Positions 1 through 5,545 of a stretch of DNA of 9,796 nucleotides are shown here, piece by piece (within the stretch, counting starts at the first letter, position 1; each line of letters starts with the position of its first letter). Origin of the DNA: Alsobacter sp040380755 (GTDB lineage: Bacteria > Pseudomonadota > Alphaproteobacteria > Rhizobiales > Beijerinckiaceae); the NCBI GenBank assembly GCA_040380755.1, contig JBEIIL010000132.1:1-9796 (forward strand). The letters are read 5' to 3'. The notes under the pieces are model-generated. The model was not told the origin of the DNA and searched no databases. It was given only the letters and a program-made list of their open reading frames with translations. The position numbers were made by a program, and so were the translations under genes.

Positions 1-7
1 CCAAAGA

Positions 8-23
8 CGTCATCGCGATGACG
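8..23. repeat. Perfect 16-bp palindrome
   Basis: The sequence CGTCATCGCGATGACG is its own reverse complement. As RNA it could form a 6-bp stem with a CGCG loop. It lies about 120 bp upstream of the Fic-family start, so it could be an operator or the end of a gene outside the window. No T-run follows it on either strand within view. Confidence 0.5.
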
Positions 24-143
24 GTGAGGGTCGAGCGACCGGGAGCCGATCTCGTCGGTGCTATCTCAGTTCACGCGCCGCTGGAGCGCGCGTCCGACAA
101 GAAGGGTCGCGAGCGCCGCATCGCCGCAGGAGATGCGGAGATA

Positions 144-494
144 ATGCCCTTTATTCACCAGACACCGGAGTGGCCGGACCTCACATGGGACGCGGATGCG
201 GTCACGGGGCAGCTTCCCGCTGTTCGCCATTGGCAGGGACGCCTTCTCGGTCGGATAGAGGGCCTTGGCTTCGCGTTGCAGTCCGAGGCGTCGCTCGCGA
301 CGCTGACGGGAGACGTCGTAAAGTCGTCCGCGATCGAGGGAGAGGTTCTCGACCCGGGCCAGGTCAGGTCATCGATCGCCCGGCGCCTGGGGCTGGACGT
401 GGGCGGCTACCTGCCGGCGAACCGCGACATCGAAGGCATCGTTGAGGTGATGCTCGATGCCACCCAGCACCATGACCAGCTGCCGCTTCGCTGA
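144..494 (+). pseudogene. Fic-family protein, N-terminal DUF4172-like fragment (truncated)
   Basis: The product is about 116 residues starting MPFIHQTPEWPDLTWD. This is the usual opening of the N-terminal DUF4172 domain of Fic-family AMP-transferases. The later segment with VVKSSAIEGEVLDP (residues 53-66) also matches that family; the SSAIEGE stretch resembles the inhibitory-helix motif used by many Fic proteins. Full-length relatives run to about 370 residues and carry the catalytic HPFxxGNGR motif in a C-terminal Fic domain. That domain is absent here. The frame ends six residues after the conserved ATQHHDQ segment, so the gene is broken and could not modify target proteins. I chose the ATG at 144 because it gives the family N-terminus and has GGAG-like sequences just upstream. 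An in-frame ATG at 18 would add 42 residues of no recognisable character. Confidence 0.7.
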
Positions 495-526
495 AGCGCA
501 CCGATAAGGCTGGTTACACTCTCTCG

Positions 527-661
527 ACCGTGTTGCCTAAGGCCGAACGGCTCTCGCTCACAGAGCGTGACTTCTTGCGCGTTCTTGCCCTCCTGGAAAA
601 GCCGCCTGCCGCTCCCGATCGTCTTGTCCGCGGCGCGAAGGCTGGCTTCAATTTGCCATGA
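527..661 (+). pseudogene. DUF1778 (TacA-type) antitoxin, C-terminal remnant
   Basis: Reading the frame that ends at the TGA at 659-661 gives KAERLSLTERDFLRVLALLE, then KPPAAPDRLVRGAKAG. This resembles the C-terminal tail of DUF1778 antitoxins, typically (L/I)SERDxxRVLxLLENPPAP. In that family the tail wraps around and neutralises a GNAT acetyltransferase toxin, and the N-terminal ribbon-helix-helix binds the operator. The ribbon-helix-helix is missing: the frame is closed by a stop at 473-475, and the 50 nt before the homology look random. The remnant follows the Fic fragment in a different frame, so a deletion or recombination probably joined two TA-associated loci. Recognition is by eye only. 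Confidence 0.6.
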
Positions 662-699
662 CTGCGCTGGTCTGGGACGGCAACGCGGCAAACGACTGA
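658..699 (+). pseudogene. GNAT (TacT-type) toxin, 5' start remnant
   Basis: An ATG at 658 overlaps the antitoxin stop as ATGA, the normal coupling in TacA-TacT operons. It opens with MTALVW, which resembles the start of GNAT toxins (M..LxW.EEPI...HDR). The similarity ends after about six codons and a stop follows at 697-699. The acetyltransferase fold and its acetyl-CoA loop are completely absent, so no toxin can be made. The call rests mainly on the position and the overlap with the antitoxin remnant. Confidence 0.4.
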
Positions 700-730
700 A
701 CCGTGTCGTCGCCAGATGCGCTGTCTCCCC

Positions 731-770
731 GGGAACCAATCCGGTTCCCCGACCCGGCAGGGCTCCTGCC
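731..770 (-). terminator. Two adjacent hairpins behind the secreted-protein gene
   Basis: There are two inverted repeats just downstream of the minus-strand stop at 770-772. GGCAGG/CCTGCC (756-761 and 765-770) has a 3-nt loop, and GGGAACC/GGTTCCC (731-737 and 743-749) has a 5-nt loop. Neither is followed by a T-run on the minus strand, so they are not classic intrinsic terminators. They could still stabilise the mRNA 3' end or pause polymerase, as high-GC hairpins often do. Confidence 0.4.
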
Positions 771-1972
771 TAGCGGATGCGGGTCACCGTCCAGCCAAGC
801 TTGCTGATCTCCTGCTGCGCCAGGGGCGTGAGGGTGCCGGTGATCGCCAGGACGGGCGGCGCCGTCTCGCTTTTTGCGGCCTCGGCCGCCCGCGTCACGA
901 TGCCGGCCACGCGCTCCGTCCAGGCGACCTCGTCGAGAGGGAAAAGAGCCAGGAGGCGGCCGTCCTTCAGCCGATTGAGCGGCAGGCCGCCCACGTCCAC
1001 GAAGGCGCCGACGCCAAGGGACTTGGCGGATCCGGCGAGGAGCTCCACGCGCCGGCGCTGGAACACGGCCTCCTCCCGGGTGGCGGCGCCCGAAGCCTTG
1101 GCGACCAGAAGCCCGCTGTTGCCGGCGCGAAGCCTGGCCAGGGAGCGTGAGATCACCAGCAGATCGGCCGGCGTGTAGGCCCGGTTCTGGATCAGCCGTT
1201 GGGCTACAGCCTGCGAGACGTTCAGGCCCTTCAGCTGGGCGAGCACGGTCCCGGCGATCTGGGCGGAGGTCTTTTCGGCGAGGGTTGCCCCGACGGTGTC
1301 CGCCGTCGAGGCCGAGCTGACGACCACACCGGCGCCGCCCGGGATCGCCATCATCAGGCCCTTCATCGACAGTCCGCCGAATGCGGCCGCCGATGCGATG
1401 TCGTTCAGCTTCGACGCCAGGGGCGCGAAATCGGTGTAGGGATCGACGCCCAGTTGCACGGCCAGCGCCCTGCGGGCGCTGTCGACGCCAAGCACGCTCG
1501 TCACCACATTGTCGCGGCTGGCCTTGCCGTTGCTCAGGTTCGCGCCGACGCGGTCAAACATGTTGGCGATCCCCGAGGCCGACTTGCGCACCGTCGCGGC
1601 CGGATCCGTCAGGAGGTCCGCCCCGTATCGCAACGGTGCCGCGGCCGCCTGACCGAGCGACTTGGCGAACACGTCCGTCTCCGACATGGCCTGCAGGGAC
1701 CGCAGGGCCGCGAGTTCGCGGATGCGCATGCGCATGAAATCGTCGCCGGCAATCTCGAAGGAACCGAAGGCGGTCCGCAGCACGAAGATGTGCATCAGGC
1801 CGTCGCCGCGCACCTCCGGTTCGACCCGGTAGTTGCGGCCCTTGGCCTGGGCGCCCAGGACCGCATCCGCGGTCGTGACCGGCGGCTCCTCGAACGCAAG
1901 GGCGGCTGACGACCAGGCAAGGACCAATCCAGCCGCCGCGACAACCGAGAGACGGAGCCTTGTGCGTTCCAT
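770..1972 (-). CDS. Secreted or periplasmic protein of unknown function
   Basis: I do not recognise the family of this 400-aa protein. It begins with a clear Sec signal peptide: MERTRLRLS, a hydrophobic stretch to about residue 24, and an ALA cleavage site near 26. It is therefore probably exported, with a mature form of about 374 residues. The mature protein has no cysteine. Residues 195-225 are a Gly/Ala/Met/Val-rich stretch that could be a short membrane-associating or amphipathic segment. Residues 100-190 and 230-315 look mainly helical. The end (373-400) reads like a small alpha/beta unit: VLAITGT, a helix, then GWTVTRIR. The start is supported by GGAG 9 nt upstream of the ATG. G/C-ending codons run throughout, as expected for a resident gene. 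It is transcribed alone, with hairpins after the stop. Confidence 0.85.
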   Translation of the reverse strand: MERTRLRLSVVAAAGLVLAWSSAALAFEEPPVTTADAVLGAQAKGRNYRVEPEVRGDGLMHIFVLRTAFGSFEIAGDDFMRMRIRELAALRSLQAMSETDVFAKSLGQAAAAPLRYGADLLTDPAATVRKSASGIANMFDRVGANLSNGKASRDNVVTSVLGVDSARRALAVQLGVDPYTDFAPLASKLNDIASAAAFGGLSMKGLMMAIPGGAGVVVSSASTADTVGATLAEKTSAQIAGTVLAQLKGLNVSQAVAQRLIQNRAYTPADLLVISRSLARLRAGNSGLLVAKASGAATREEAVFQRRRVELLAGSAKSLGVGAFVDVGGLPLNRLKDGRLLALFPLDEVAWTERVAGIVTRAAEAAKSETAPPVLAITGTLTPLAQQEISKLGWTVTRIR

Positions 1973-2092
1973 CGTGCAGGTCTCCGAATCACCACCCAGA
2001 ACCGGGTTCCACCGGATCGATGGGCGAAGCCGACTCCCGGGTCAATCTCGTCGATGCGCATCGTGGGATCCCCCATTGAACCGGAGCTCCCG

Positions 2093-2281
2093 ATGGGGAC
2101 CGATCAGGGCGCCATGCTGCTGGCTCATGCCATCGCCCGCCAGGGCCGCAATCCTGATGCCGTGCCCACCGGGATCACCGCGATGAACGCCAAGGTCGAC
2201 GCCCTTGGGCCCATTCTCGACAGCGGTTCACGGCGCGTGACGAGAACCGGCGTGGTGCAGGCAGAACCGTCAGAGACCTAG
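2093..2281 (+). CDS. Small hypothetical protein, 62 aa (possible 3'-truncated gene)
   Basis: The ATG at 2093 is preceded by GGAG with a 6-nt spacer, a good ribosome-binding site. The first 45 codons have the G/C-rich third positions of a real alphaproteobacterial gene. They read as a short helical protein with AMLLAHAIARQGRNPDAV and then MNAKVDALGPIL. From about position 2225 to the stop the codon pattern weakens, so the natural 3' end may have been replaced during rearrangement. I recognise no family. The stop lies 15 bp from the convergent MazF-like stop, with no hairpin between them. An in-frame ATG at 2054 has no ribosome-binding site. Confidence 0.4.
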   Translation: MGTDQGAMLLAHAIARQGRNPDAVPTGITAMNAKVDALGPILDSGSRRVTRTGVVQAEPSET

Positions 2282-2296
2282 GATGTTGGTTGGCGC

Positions 2297-2626
2297 TCAG
2301 GACCCGATACCCAAAAAGACGACCAGAGCGCGATTGACACGGAGCATGTCTTGATCGCTGAAGGCTCCGATCTGACTGCCGAGCCGATCCCTCGGAACCG
2401 TGACGATCTTGTCCGTCATGACCTGGGACATCACCCTTAGTCCATTTGACTTGTCCGGCTTGATGCGCGGCCTGATGGCTTCGGCGTCCATCTGGTCTGA
2501 AGTCAGAGGACAAACCGTGATGGAGCGCAGTTCATCAAAGGCACTGTCCTGAACGATGACAACCGGCCTTGGCTTGCCTGTGGAGGCGCTGCCGCCGGCC
2601 AACGTCCAAACACTACCGCGCTTCAT
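2297..2626 (-). CDS. MazF/PemK-family endoribonuclease toxin
   Basis: This 109-aa protein has the MazF/PemK fold signature. MKRGSVWTL is the first strand. GKPRPVVIVQ (residues 17-26) carries the conserved arginine R20, and ITVCPLTSD (36-44) carries the conserved T42; these correspond to the Arg and Thr of the E. coli MazF active site. The C-terminal part, with VMTDKIVTVPRDRLG and a final helix into ALVVFLGI, is also typical. The length matches the family. MazF toxins cut single-stranded RNA at short sequences and arrest growth when their antitoxin is degraded. I took the ATG at 2626, since the upstream in-frame Met adds 14 residues that lie within antitoxin coding sequence. The start lies inside the antitoxin gene (14-nt overlap) and has no clear ribosome-binding site, so its translation is probably coupled. 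The gene looks intact. Confidence 0.88.
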   Translation of the reverse strand: MKRGSVWTLAGGSASTGKPRPVVIVQDSAFDELRSITVCPLTSDQMDAEAIRPRIKPDKSNGLRVMSQVMTDKIVTVPRDRLGSQIGAFSDQDMLRVNRALVVFLGIGS

Positions 2627-2858
2627 CGGAGTTGAGCCATGAGACCGAGTCGACGAAGGCCTGATCATCTGCCTCGTGCGGGCTGCCGGCGATCAATCGA
2701 CACTGGCGGCGCACTTCCTCGGCAAAGCCGGGCGCCCGCGTGTCGGGAACCCAGATCTGGATCGGTCGCAGACCCTGCGCGCGCAGCTTCTCGCGGTGCG
2801 TCTTGACCTTGGCGCGCGTCGCGGCGCGGACATCATCGGTTTGGCTGGGCTTCGGCAT
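2613..2858 (-). CDS. MazE-like antitoxin, DUF3018 family
   Basis: This 81-aa protein carries the DUF3018 core HREKLRAQGLRPIQIWVPDT (residues 21-40), followed by RAPGFAEEVRRQC. The segment HREKLRAQGLRPIQIW resembles a ribbon-helix-helix DNA-binding unit: basic helix, turn, then the strand IQIWVP. The acidic C-terminal half (HEADDQAFVDSVSWLNSDE) is the likely toxin-binding tail. The family is usually annotated as MazE-like and is found paired with PemK/MazF toxins, as here. GGAG at 2866-2869 (minus strand) sits 7 nt before the ATG, supporting this start. The product should neutralise the MazF-like toxin and repress its own operon through the palindrome immediately upstream. Confidence 0.85.
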   Translation of the reverse strand: MPKPSQTDDVRAATRAKVKTHREKLRAQGLRPIQIWVPDTRAPGFAEEVRRQCRLIAGSPHEADDQAFVDSVSWLNSDEAR

Positions 2859-2869
2859 GACCCATCTCC

Positions 2870-2881
2870 GTTACATGTAAC
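2870..2881 (-). promoter_or_regulatory. Palindromic operator candidate of the MazE/MazF-like operon
   Basis: GTTACATGTAAC is a perfect 12-bp palindrome abutting the Shine-Dalgarno sequence and 11 bp upstream of the antitoxin ATG. A possible promoter on the minus strand has TTGCCG at 2902-2907, a 17-bp spacer and TAGGTT at 2879-2884. The -10 match is weak, but the palindrome would overlap it. That is the expected arrangement for autorepression by an antitoxin or toxin-antitoxin complex. The palindrome is seen; the regulatory role is inferred. Confidence 0.6.
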
Positions 2882-3044
2882 CTATCGCGAGGATGCCTTT
2901 GCGGCAAGGACCTCCCCCATGACCCGAACCATCGATTGGCGTCCATGGTCCTGTGCTTTTCCGTCGGCGCTTGGTGAGAGCGGACTTTCACGCCCACGCG
3001 GAGCGGCGCCGCGCCAGGGCGTGGCATCAGCGCCGGGCAGCCTG

Positions 3045-3058
3045 CCGCCGGCCGGCGG
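3045..3058 (-). other. GC palindrome behind vapC, weak terminator candidate
   Basis: CCGCCGGCCGGCGG is a perfect 14-bp palindrome beginning 6 bp after the minus-strand vapC stop at 3065-3067. Folded, it gives a 5-bp stem with a GGCC loop and no T-run follows. It may mark the end of the operon, but such palindromes are common in high-GC DNA. Confidence 0.3.
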
Positions 3059-3064
3059 TTGATC

Positions 3065-3451
3065 TCAGGGCTTCCACGCCAAGCGATGACCCATCAGAGC
3101 TTGATCGATGGTCGCCAAAGTCAGGCTCTCGACCTGGCATTGCGCCAGCAGAAGCCGATCAAACGGATCACGTGTTTCCGGCAAGGGATCGGCCGCCGTC
3201 ATCACATGGGCGGTTTCGATCGGCAGGATCGAGATCCCAAGTGCATCAAGATAGCCAGCGATGGTGGCAAGCGGCATACCGGGGTTCAGCTTGCCGATCC
3301 GGGTCTTGATCGCAATTTCCCAGAGGCTTGCGACGCTGACAAAGCCGATTGTGCCCGGGTCTGCCAACGCCGCCGCGATCTTCGGATATCGTTCCAGCAC
3401 GTCCCGGCGAAGCAAACCCAAGACGATATGGGTATCGATCAGAACCTTCAT
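3065..3451 (-). CDS. vapC: VapC-type PIN-domain ribonuclease toxin
   Basis: This 128-aa protein is a complete PIN domain. It opens with MKVLIDTHIVLGLL, placing the first catalytic acid at D6. SLWEIAIKTRIGKL holds E45. DPFDRLLLAQC holds D95 and D98, and TLATIDQAL holds D116. Together these are the acidic metal-binding residues of PIN nucleases. VapC toxins cleave RNA, often tRNA or rRNA, in a Mg2+/Mn2+-dependent way and are held inactive by a cognate antitoxin. The WEIAIK...GKL subtype commonly pairs with Phd/YefM-type antitoxins, as here. Its ATG overlaps the antitoxin stop as ATGA (3448-3451), so expression is translationally coupled. All acidic residues and the full length are present, so it should be active. 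Confidence 0.92.
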   Translation of the reverse strand: MKVLIDTHIVLGLLRRDVLERYPKIAAALADPGTIGFVSVASLWEIAIKTRIGKLNPGMPLATIAGYLDALGISILPIETAHVMTAADPLPETRDPFDRLLLAQCQVESLTLATIDQALMGHRLAWKP

Positions 3452-3717
3452 GCGTCAGGCGGCAATGGTTGCAGGAGGAAGTCCTCGGGCAGCGGCGCGT
3501 CGAAATCGTCGGTGATGAAGGGCACCGGGTCGGATATCCCCTTCGATCGAAGATACGCTTCGCCAGCAGCGAGATTCAGTCCGCCGCGCTTGTGATGCGG
3601 CACGATGTCAAAGACCGGGCGACCGTTGCGGGTGACGATGATCGTCTCACCGCCCTCAACCTCGCGGGCGAGTTCGGTCAGCCTGTTCTTGGCATCGCGG
3701 ATCGATACTGTTTTCAT
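3448..3717 (-). CDS. Phd/YefM-type antitoxin paired with VapC
   Basis: This is an 89-aa protein. Residues 1-42 (MKTVSIRDAKNRLTELAREV, then EGGETIIVTRNGRPVFDIVP) are the Phd/YefM N-terminal DNA-binding domain: strand, helix, and the TRNGRPV hairpin. Residues 60-89 form an acidic tail, ITDDFDAPLPEDFLLQP, of the kind that inserts into the PIN active-site groove. Together with the ATGA-coupled toxin this is a standard antitoxin-first operon. The ATG at 3717 is chosen because it begins exactly at the family N-terminus. The open frame continues upstream for 150 codons, but that sequence has no protein-like character. No Shine-Dalgarno sequence is visible between the operator palindrome and the ATG. 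Confidence 0.9.
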   Translation of the reverse strand: MKTVSIRDAKNRLTELAREVEGGETIIVTRNGRPVFDIVPHHKRGGLNLAAGEAYLRSKGISDPVPFITDDFDAPLPEDFLLQPLPPDA

Positions 3718-3724
3718 GGCAACA

Positions 3725-3753
3725 AATGTAGCTACATGTGGCGCTTCTGGCAA
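3725..3753 (-). promoter_or_regulatory. Promoter with overlapping palindromic operator for the phd-like/vapC operon
   Basis: On the minus strand TTGCCA (3748-3753) and TACATT (3725-3730) are separated by exactly 17 bp, a good -35/-10 pair. The perfect 12-bp palindrome ATGTAGCTACAT (3726-3737) covers the -10 box. It resembles the TGTACA-type half-sites bound by YefM. Binding there would block polymerase, so autorepression is likely. The -10 lies only 7 bp from the ATG, so a transcript from it would begin at or very near the start codon and could be leaderless. Confidence 0.6.
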
Positions 3754-4084
3754 GATTGAGAGCTGGTTGGGGGCGTATCCGCGCGGTCTCGATCGGCGGC
3801 CAGGTCCATCGCTTCGAGCTGACAGATCCACCACCGCCTGGAGGGCGGTGGGGTCGGGTCCTTCCCGGCCCCCCCGGCGGCCTGCGCGGCAGGAGCAGTC
3901 CGGAAATCCGCTAGCCGGAGCAATTTGTTTCCGGGTTGACGGTGTTGATGGTGTTGATGGGTGCGAACGGTCAACGGTCAGGCGGTTCGTCAAGACCGCC
4001 GATTCACATGCCGACTTCACGCTCGTCCAGGGGAGGGTCCTCCACGACGACCCGGATGGGCGCCGACGGCTGCGCTCCTCGCTC
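3754..4084. other. Hairpin-rich intergenic spacer without a convincing gene
   Basis: No frame here shows protein-like content. Visible structure includes a hairpin with 8-bp arms CCACCGCC/GGCGGTGG (3831-3838 and 3844-3851). There is a smaller one, CCTGC/GCAGG (3881-3885 and 3889-3893). Two short tandem repeats follow: GGTGTTGAT twice (3941-3958) and AACGGTC twice (3966-3979). The spacer separates the divergent phd-like/vapC operon from the peptidase gene and may be an insertion scar. Confidence 0.5.
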
Positions 4085-4112
4085 TTGGCAAAGGGCGCGC
4101 CTCGGCTAGGCT
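4085..4112 (+). promoter_or_regulatory. Candidate promoter of the M24 peptidase gene
   Basis: TTGGCA (4085-4090, five of six to consensus) and TAGGCT (4107-4112, weak) are separated by 16 bp. Transcription would start near 4119, leaving a leader of about 20 nt with GGGGAGAG before the ATG at 4140. This agrees with choosing that start. It is an inference from motif spacing only. Confidence 0.35.
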
Positions 4113-4139
4113 GCAGGCATGACTCGTCGGGGAGAGACC

Positions 4140-5351
4140 ATGGCCATCGGGGTGGGCGGTTCGACACCGGAAGCCGAACTGGCGGCGATGTCCGCCCTGC
4201 GCGGCAACGCGCAGGCGATCGGCGCCGGGGAGCGCCGTGCGCGGCTGGCGCGGGCCTGCGCCCTGATGCGCGAGCAGGGCCTTCCGGCGCTCTGGCTCGA
4301 TGTCTCCACCAGCCTGACCTACTTCACCGGCATCCGGCTCAACCGCAGCGAGCGCCTGCACGGCGCCATCCTGCTGGCCGATGGTGAACTCGTCTATGTC
4401 AGCCCGGCCTTCGAGGTCGAGAAGCTGCGCACGATGCTGACCATCGACGGTCCGGTGGCAGCGTGGGAGGAGCACGAGGACCCGGTCGCCCTGCTCGTCG
4501 CGGTCCTGGCCGCGCGCGGGATCGACGGAGGGCCTCTCGCCCTCGACGAGGCGACGCCCTTCGTCACCGTCGACCGGCTCCGGCGGACGGGGCCGGCCTT
4601 GGATCTCGTCAGCGCCGGACCCGTCACGACGGCCTGCCGCCTGCACAAGTCGCCCGCCGAACTCGCGCTCATGCAGACGGCCATGTCGATCACCCTGGCG
4701 GCGCAGAAGGCGGCGGCGCGCATCCTGCGCGAGGGGATCACCACCACCGAGGTGCAGCACTTCCTCGTCGCCGCTCACCAGCGCCTTGGCGCGGAGGGGC
4801 CGCCGGCCTTCAACATCGTGCTGTTCGGCGAGGCGACGGCCTATCCGCACGGCGTGCCCTATCCGCAGACCCTGAAGCTGGGCGACATGGTCCTTGTCGA
4901 TGTCGGGGCACCGGTGGACGGCTATGTGTCGGACCTCACCCGGACCTATGTGTTCGGCGAAGCGACGGCGCGCCAGCGCGCCGTGTGGGACCTGGAGAAG
5001 GCGGCCCAGGCCGCTGCCTTCGCGGCCGCCCGGCCTGGCGCGCGCTGCGCCTCGCTCGATGATGCCGCCCGCTCCGTGATCGAGGCCGCGGGCTTCGGGC
5101 CGGGCTACGCCACGCCGGGGCTGCCCCACCGCACGGGCCACGGCATCGGCCTCGACGTGCACGAGGCGCCCTACATCGTACGCGGCGACGACACGCCGCT
5201 CGCCGAGGGCATGACATTTTCCATCGAGCCCATGATCTGCGTCTATGGCGCGTTCGGCGTACGGCTCGAGGACCACGTCTTCATGACCGCCGACGGGCCG
5301 CGCTGGTTCACACCCCCGGCCCCCAGCCTGGACGCCCCGTTCGGCCCCTGA
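4140..5351 (+). CDS. M24-family metallopeptidase (Xaa-Pro peptidase type)
   Basis: This is a pita-bread fold aminopeptidase, probably a cytoplasmic Xaa-Pro dipeptidase or aminopeptidase that removes residues before proline. Numbering from the upstream ATG (410 aa), residues 35-165 form the N-terminal creatinase/prolidase-like domain and 180-395 the catalytic M24 domain. All five dinuclear-metal ligands are visible. D261 and D272 lie in VDVGAPVDGYVSDLTRTYVF, H341 in HRTGHGIGLDVHE, E370 in FSIEP and E384 in VRLEDHV. The catalytic histidines H244 (YPHG) and H348 are also present, so the enzyme should be active. I prefer the ATG at 4140 because GGGGAGAG lies 3-10 nt before it; an in-frame ATG at 4119 has a poorer site. 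It is a monocistronic gene facing the EthD gene. The exact substrate cannot be told, since creatinase-like relatives share the motifs. Confidence 0.9.
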   Translation: MAIGVGGSTPEAELAAMSALRGNAQAIGAGERRARLARACALMREQGLPALWLDVSTSLTYFTGIRLNRSERLHGAILLADGELVYVSPAFEVEKLRTMLTIDGPVAAWEEHEDPVALLVAVLAARGIDGGPLALDEATPFVTVDRLRRTGPALDLVSAGPVTTACRLHKSPAELALMQTAMSITLAAQKAAARILREGITTTEVQHFLVAAHQRLGAEGPPAFNIVLFGEATAYPHGVPYPQTLKLGDMVLVDVGAPVDGYVSDLTRTYVFGEATARQRAVWDLEKAAQAAAFAAARPGARCASLDDAARSVIEAAGFGPGYATPGLPHRTGHGIGLDVHEAPYIVRGDDTPLAEGMTFSIEPMICVYGAFGVRLEDHVFMTADGPRWFTPPAPSLDAPFGP

Positions 5352-5545
5352 GCGGACGGCGGACGCCCGCAAAAGACCCCGCTCCCACCCACAACGGGCA
5401 TGCTCTTGCCTGAGGTCGCGCGAGAGGACGGACCGGGGCTTGTCACGCGGCCGGGGTTCGGACGCGATGAGGGCGTGGGCGGGGGTCAGTCGGATCAGGC
5501 CAACGCTTATGCCGCGTGTGGACCAGCGCACCACTTGACCCCTGA

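Noticed and set aside
3754..4084. A tRNA or structured RNA gene in the hairpin-rich spacer
   Set aside because: No cloverleaf, CCA end or T-loop consensus could be found. The inverted repeats are short and GC-only.
3718..4167. A longer N-terminus of about 150 residues for the Phd-like antitoxin
   Set aside because: The extra sequence has no protein-like pattern and covers the promoter and operator. The family N-terminus begins exactly at the ATG at 3717.
4017..5534. A 505-codon open frame on the minus strand opposite the M24 peptidase
   Set aside because: It lies antisense to a gene with all M24 motifs. Its translation is Arg/Gly/Asp-rich and low in character, as expected of a shadow frame in high-GC DNA.
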